A stretch of 64,000 bases of DNA, from contig NZ_CP091138.1 in assembly GCF_021582875.1 (NCBI RefSeq), positions 992,001 to 1,056,000 of the forward strand. Direction: 5' to 3'. Below the pieces are notes generated by a model, which saw nothing but the letters and a program-made list of their open reading frames with translations, ran no database searches and was not told the DNA's origin. Numbering within the stretch: the first letter of the stretch is position 1; each line of letters starts with the position of its first letter. This DNA comes from Microbacterium sp. KUDC0406 (lineage in GTDB: Bacteria > Actinomycetota > Actinomycetes > Actinomycetales > Microbacteriaceae). Position numbers and translations under genes: made by a program. This document shows positions 63,576 through 64,000 of this stretch, piece after piece.

Positions 63576-63835
63576 AGACTTTCGACGAGCTGTTCGCCGA
63601 GCTGACCGAGACGGCGCGGACCCGCCCCGAAGGATCGGGGACGGTCGCGCAGCTCGACCGTGGCGTGCACGCCATCGGCAAGAAGGTCGTCGAGGAGGCC
63701 GCCGAGGTGTGGATGGCCGCCGAGTACGAGTCGAAGGACGACGCTGCCGAGGAGATCTCGCAGCTGCTGTACCACCTGCAGGTGATGATGCTGGCCAAGG
63801 GCCTTGACCTCGAGGACGTCTACCGACATCTCTGA
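63572..63835 (+). CDS. hisE: phosphoribosyl-ATP pyrophosphatase
   Basis: 87 residues: [27 protein letters not shown] with the metal-binding Glu cluster, and [18 protein letters not shown]. Second histidine step. GTG start overlaps the rpe stop. Confidence 0.96.
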   Translation: MKTFDELFAELTETARTRPEGSGTVAQLDRGVHAIGKKVVEEAAEVWMAAEYESKDDAAEEISQLLYHLQVMMLAKGLDLEDVYRHL

Positions 63836-63874
63836 GCGCGTCCGAAACAGACCCGTTCGACTCGAAGGATCCCC

Positions 63875-64000
63875 ATGCTCCGCATCGCCGTTCCGAACAA
63901 GGGCTCGCTGTCCGAGACAGCAGCCGAGATGCTCGCGGAGGCCGGCTACACCGGCCGTCGTGACCCGAAGACCCTGCACGTCATCGACGCCGACAGCGAC
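63875..64000 (+). CDS. hisG: ATP phosphoribosyltransferase, 3' end outside window
   Basis: The first 42 codons, [20 protein letters not shown] onward, match HisG, the first enzyme of histidine synthesis. AAGGAT lies eight bases before the ATG. The remainder is beyond the window edge. Confidence 0.95.
   Translation, partial: MLRIAVPNKGSLSETAAEMLAEAGYTGRRDPKTLHVIDADSD

Overview
The window is one densely packed stretch of a high-GC actinobacterial chromosome. Codon use, gene order (thrS-HIT-pdxST-yebC-ruvCAB-yajC-secDF-rel; rarA-rpsD-alaS-ruvX-mltG-aroECKBQ-efp-nusB; pyrR-pyrBC-pyrX-carAB-pyrF-gmk-rpoZ-metK-priA-fmt-rsmB-rpe-hisEG) and an mIHF-Gmk fusion all point to the family Microbacteriaceae, most likely Microbacterium or a close relative. 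No tRNA, rRNA, CRISPR, prophage or IS element was seen. About 95% of the sequence is coding, and no gap between genes exceeds about 210 bases.

Layout. 1-2.4 kb: the 3' part of thrS and a HIT-family hydrolase. 2.5-6.2 kb: vitamin B6 block (pyridoxal kinase, a MocR regulator divergent from pdxS-pdxT). 6.2-13.6 kb: DUF402 protein, yebC, ruvCAB, yajC-secD-secF. 13.6-17.8 kb: rel, an AbiEi-like gene and a DUF349 gene. 18.0-23.8 kb: nitrite assimilation cluster (nirB, nirD, siroheme methyltransferase, HemD/winged-helix regulator NnaR, convergent formate/nitrite channel). 24-38.4 kb: rarA, rpsD, alaS, ruvX, mltG, the shikimate operon, efp, nusB. 38.4-46.5 kb is more accessory: DUF4349 lipoprotein, SWIM/SNF2 helicase with a YcaQ-like glycosylase, a metallo-beta-lactamase/Rieske protein, a histidine phosphatase and a truncated aminopeptidase. 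46.6-47.3 kb: a VapBC-type toxin-antitoxin pair directly upstream of the pyrimidine operon. 47.4-56.0 kb: pyrR to pyrF. 56.0-64 kb: mIHF-gmk, rpoZ, metK, priA, fmt, rsmB, rpe, hisE and the start of hisG.

Two properties run through the whole window. First, eleven genes, including essential ones (rpsD, rel, mltG, aroE, pyrF), are broken by single-base indels. Seven are consistent with a C or G run read one base short, and every gene returns to a whole number of codons when the indel is undone. This looks like residual assembly error rather than real pseudogenes, so I give full-length coordinates for these genes. priA probably has the same problem at its start. Second, short dispersed repeats (core CTTCGACAGGCTCAGGGACC and a second family ending GCGAGACGAAACGC) sit in intergenic spacers and also inside the ends of coding regions, and once inside thrS.

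Regulation visible in the sequence includes a PyrR-binding-loop match beside the pyrR ribosome-binding site, a palindromic candidate operator between pdxR and pdxS, a shared motif upstream of nirB and nirC, strong hairpins in the rpsD leader, several perfect-stem terminators between convergent genes, and about ten genes whose -10 box lies 5 to 7 bases before the start codon, which predicts leaderless mRNAs. I did not find a clearly new multi-gene defence or biosynthetic system. The best candidates for new biology are the MBL-Rieske protein, the mIHF-Gmk fusion and the rpsD leader.
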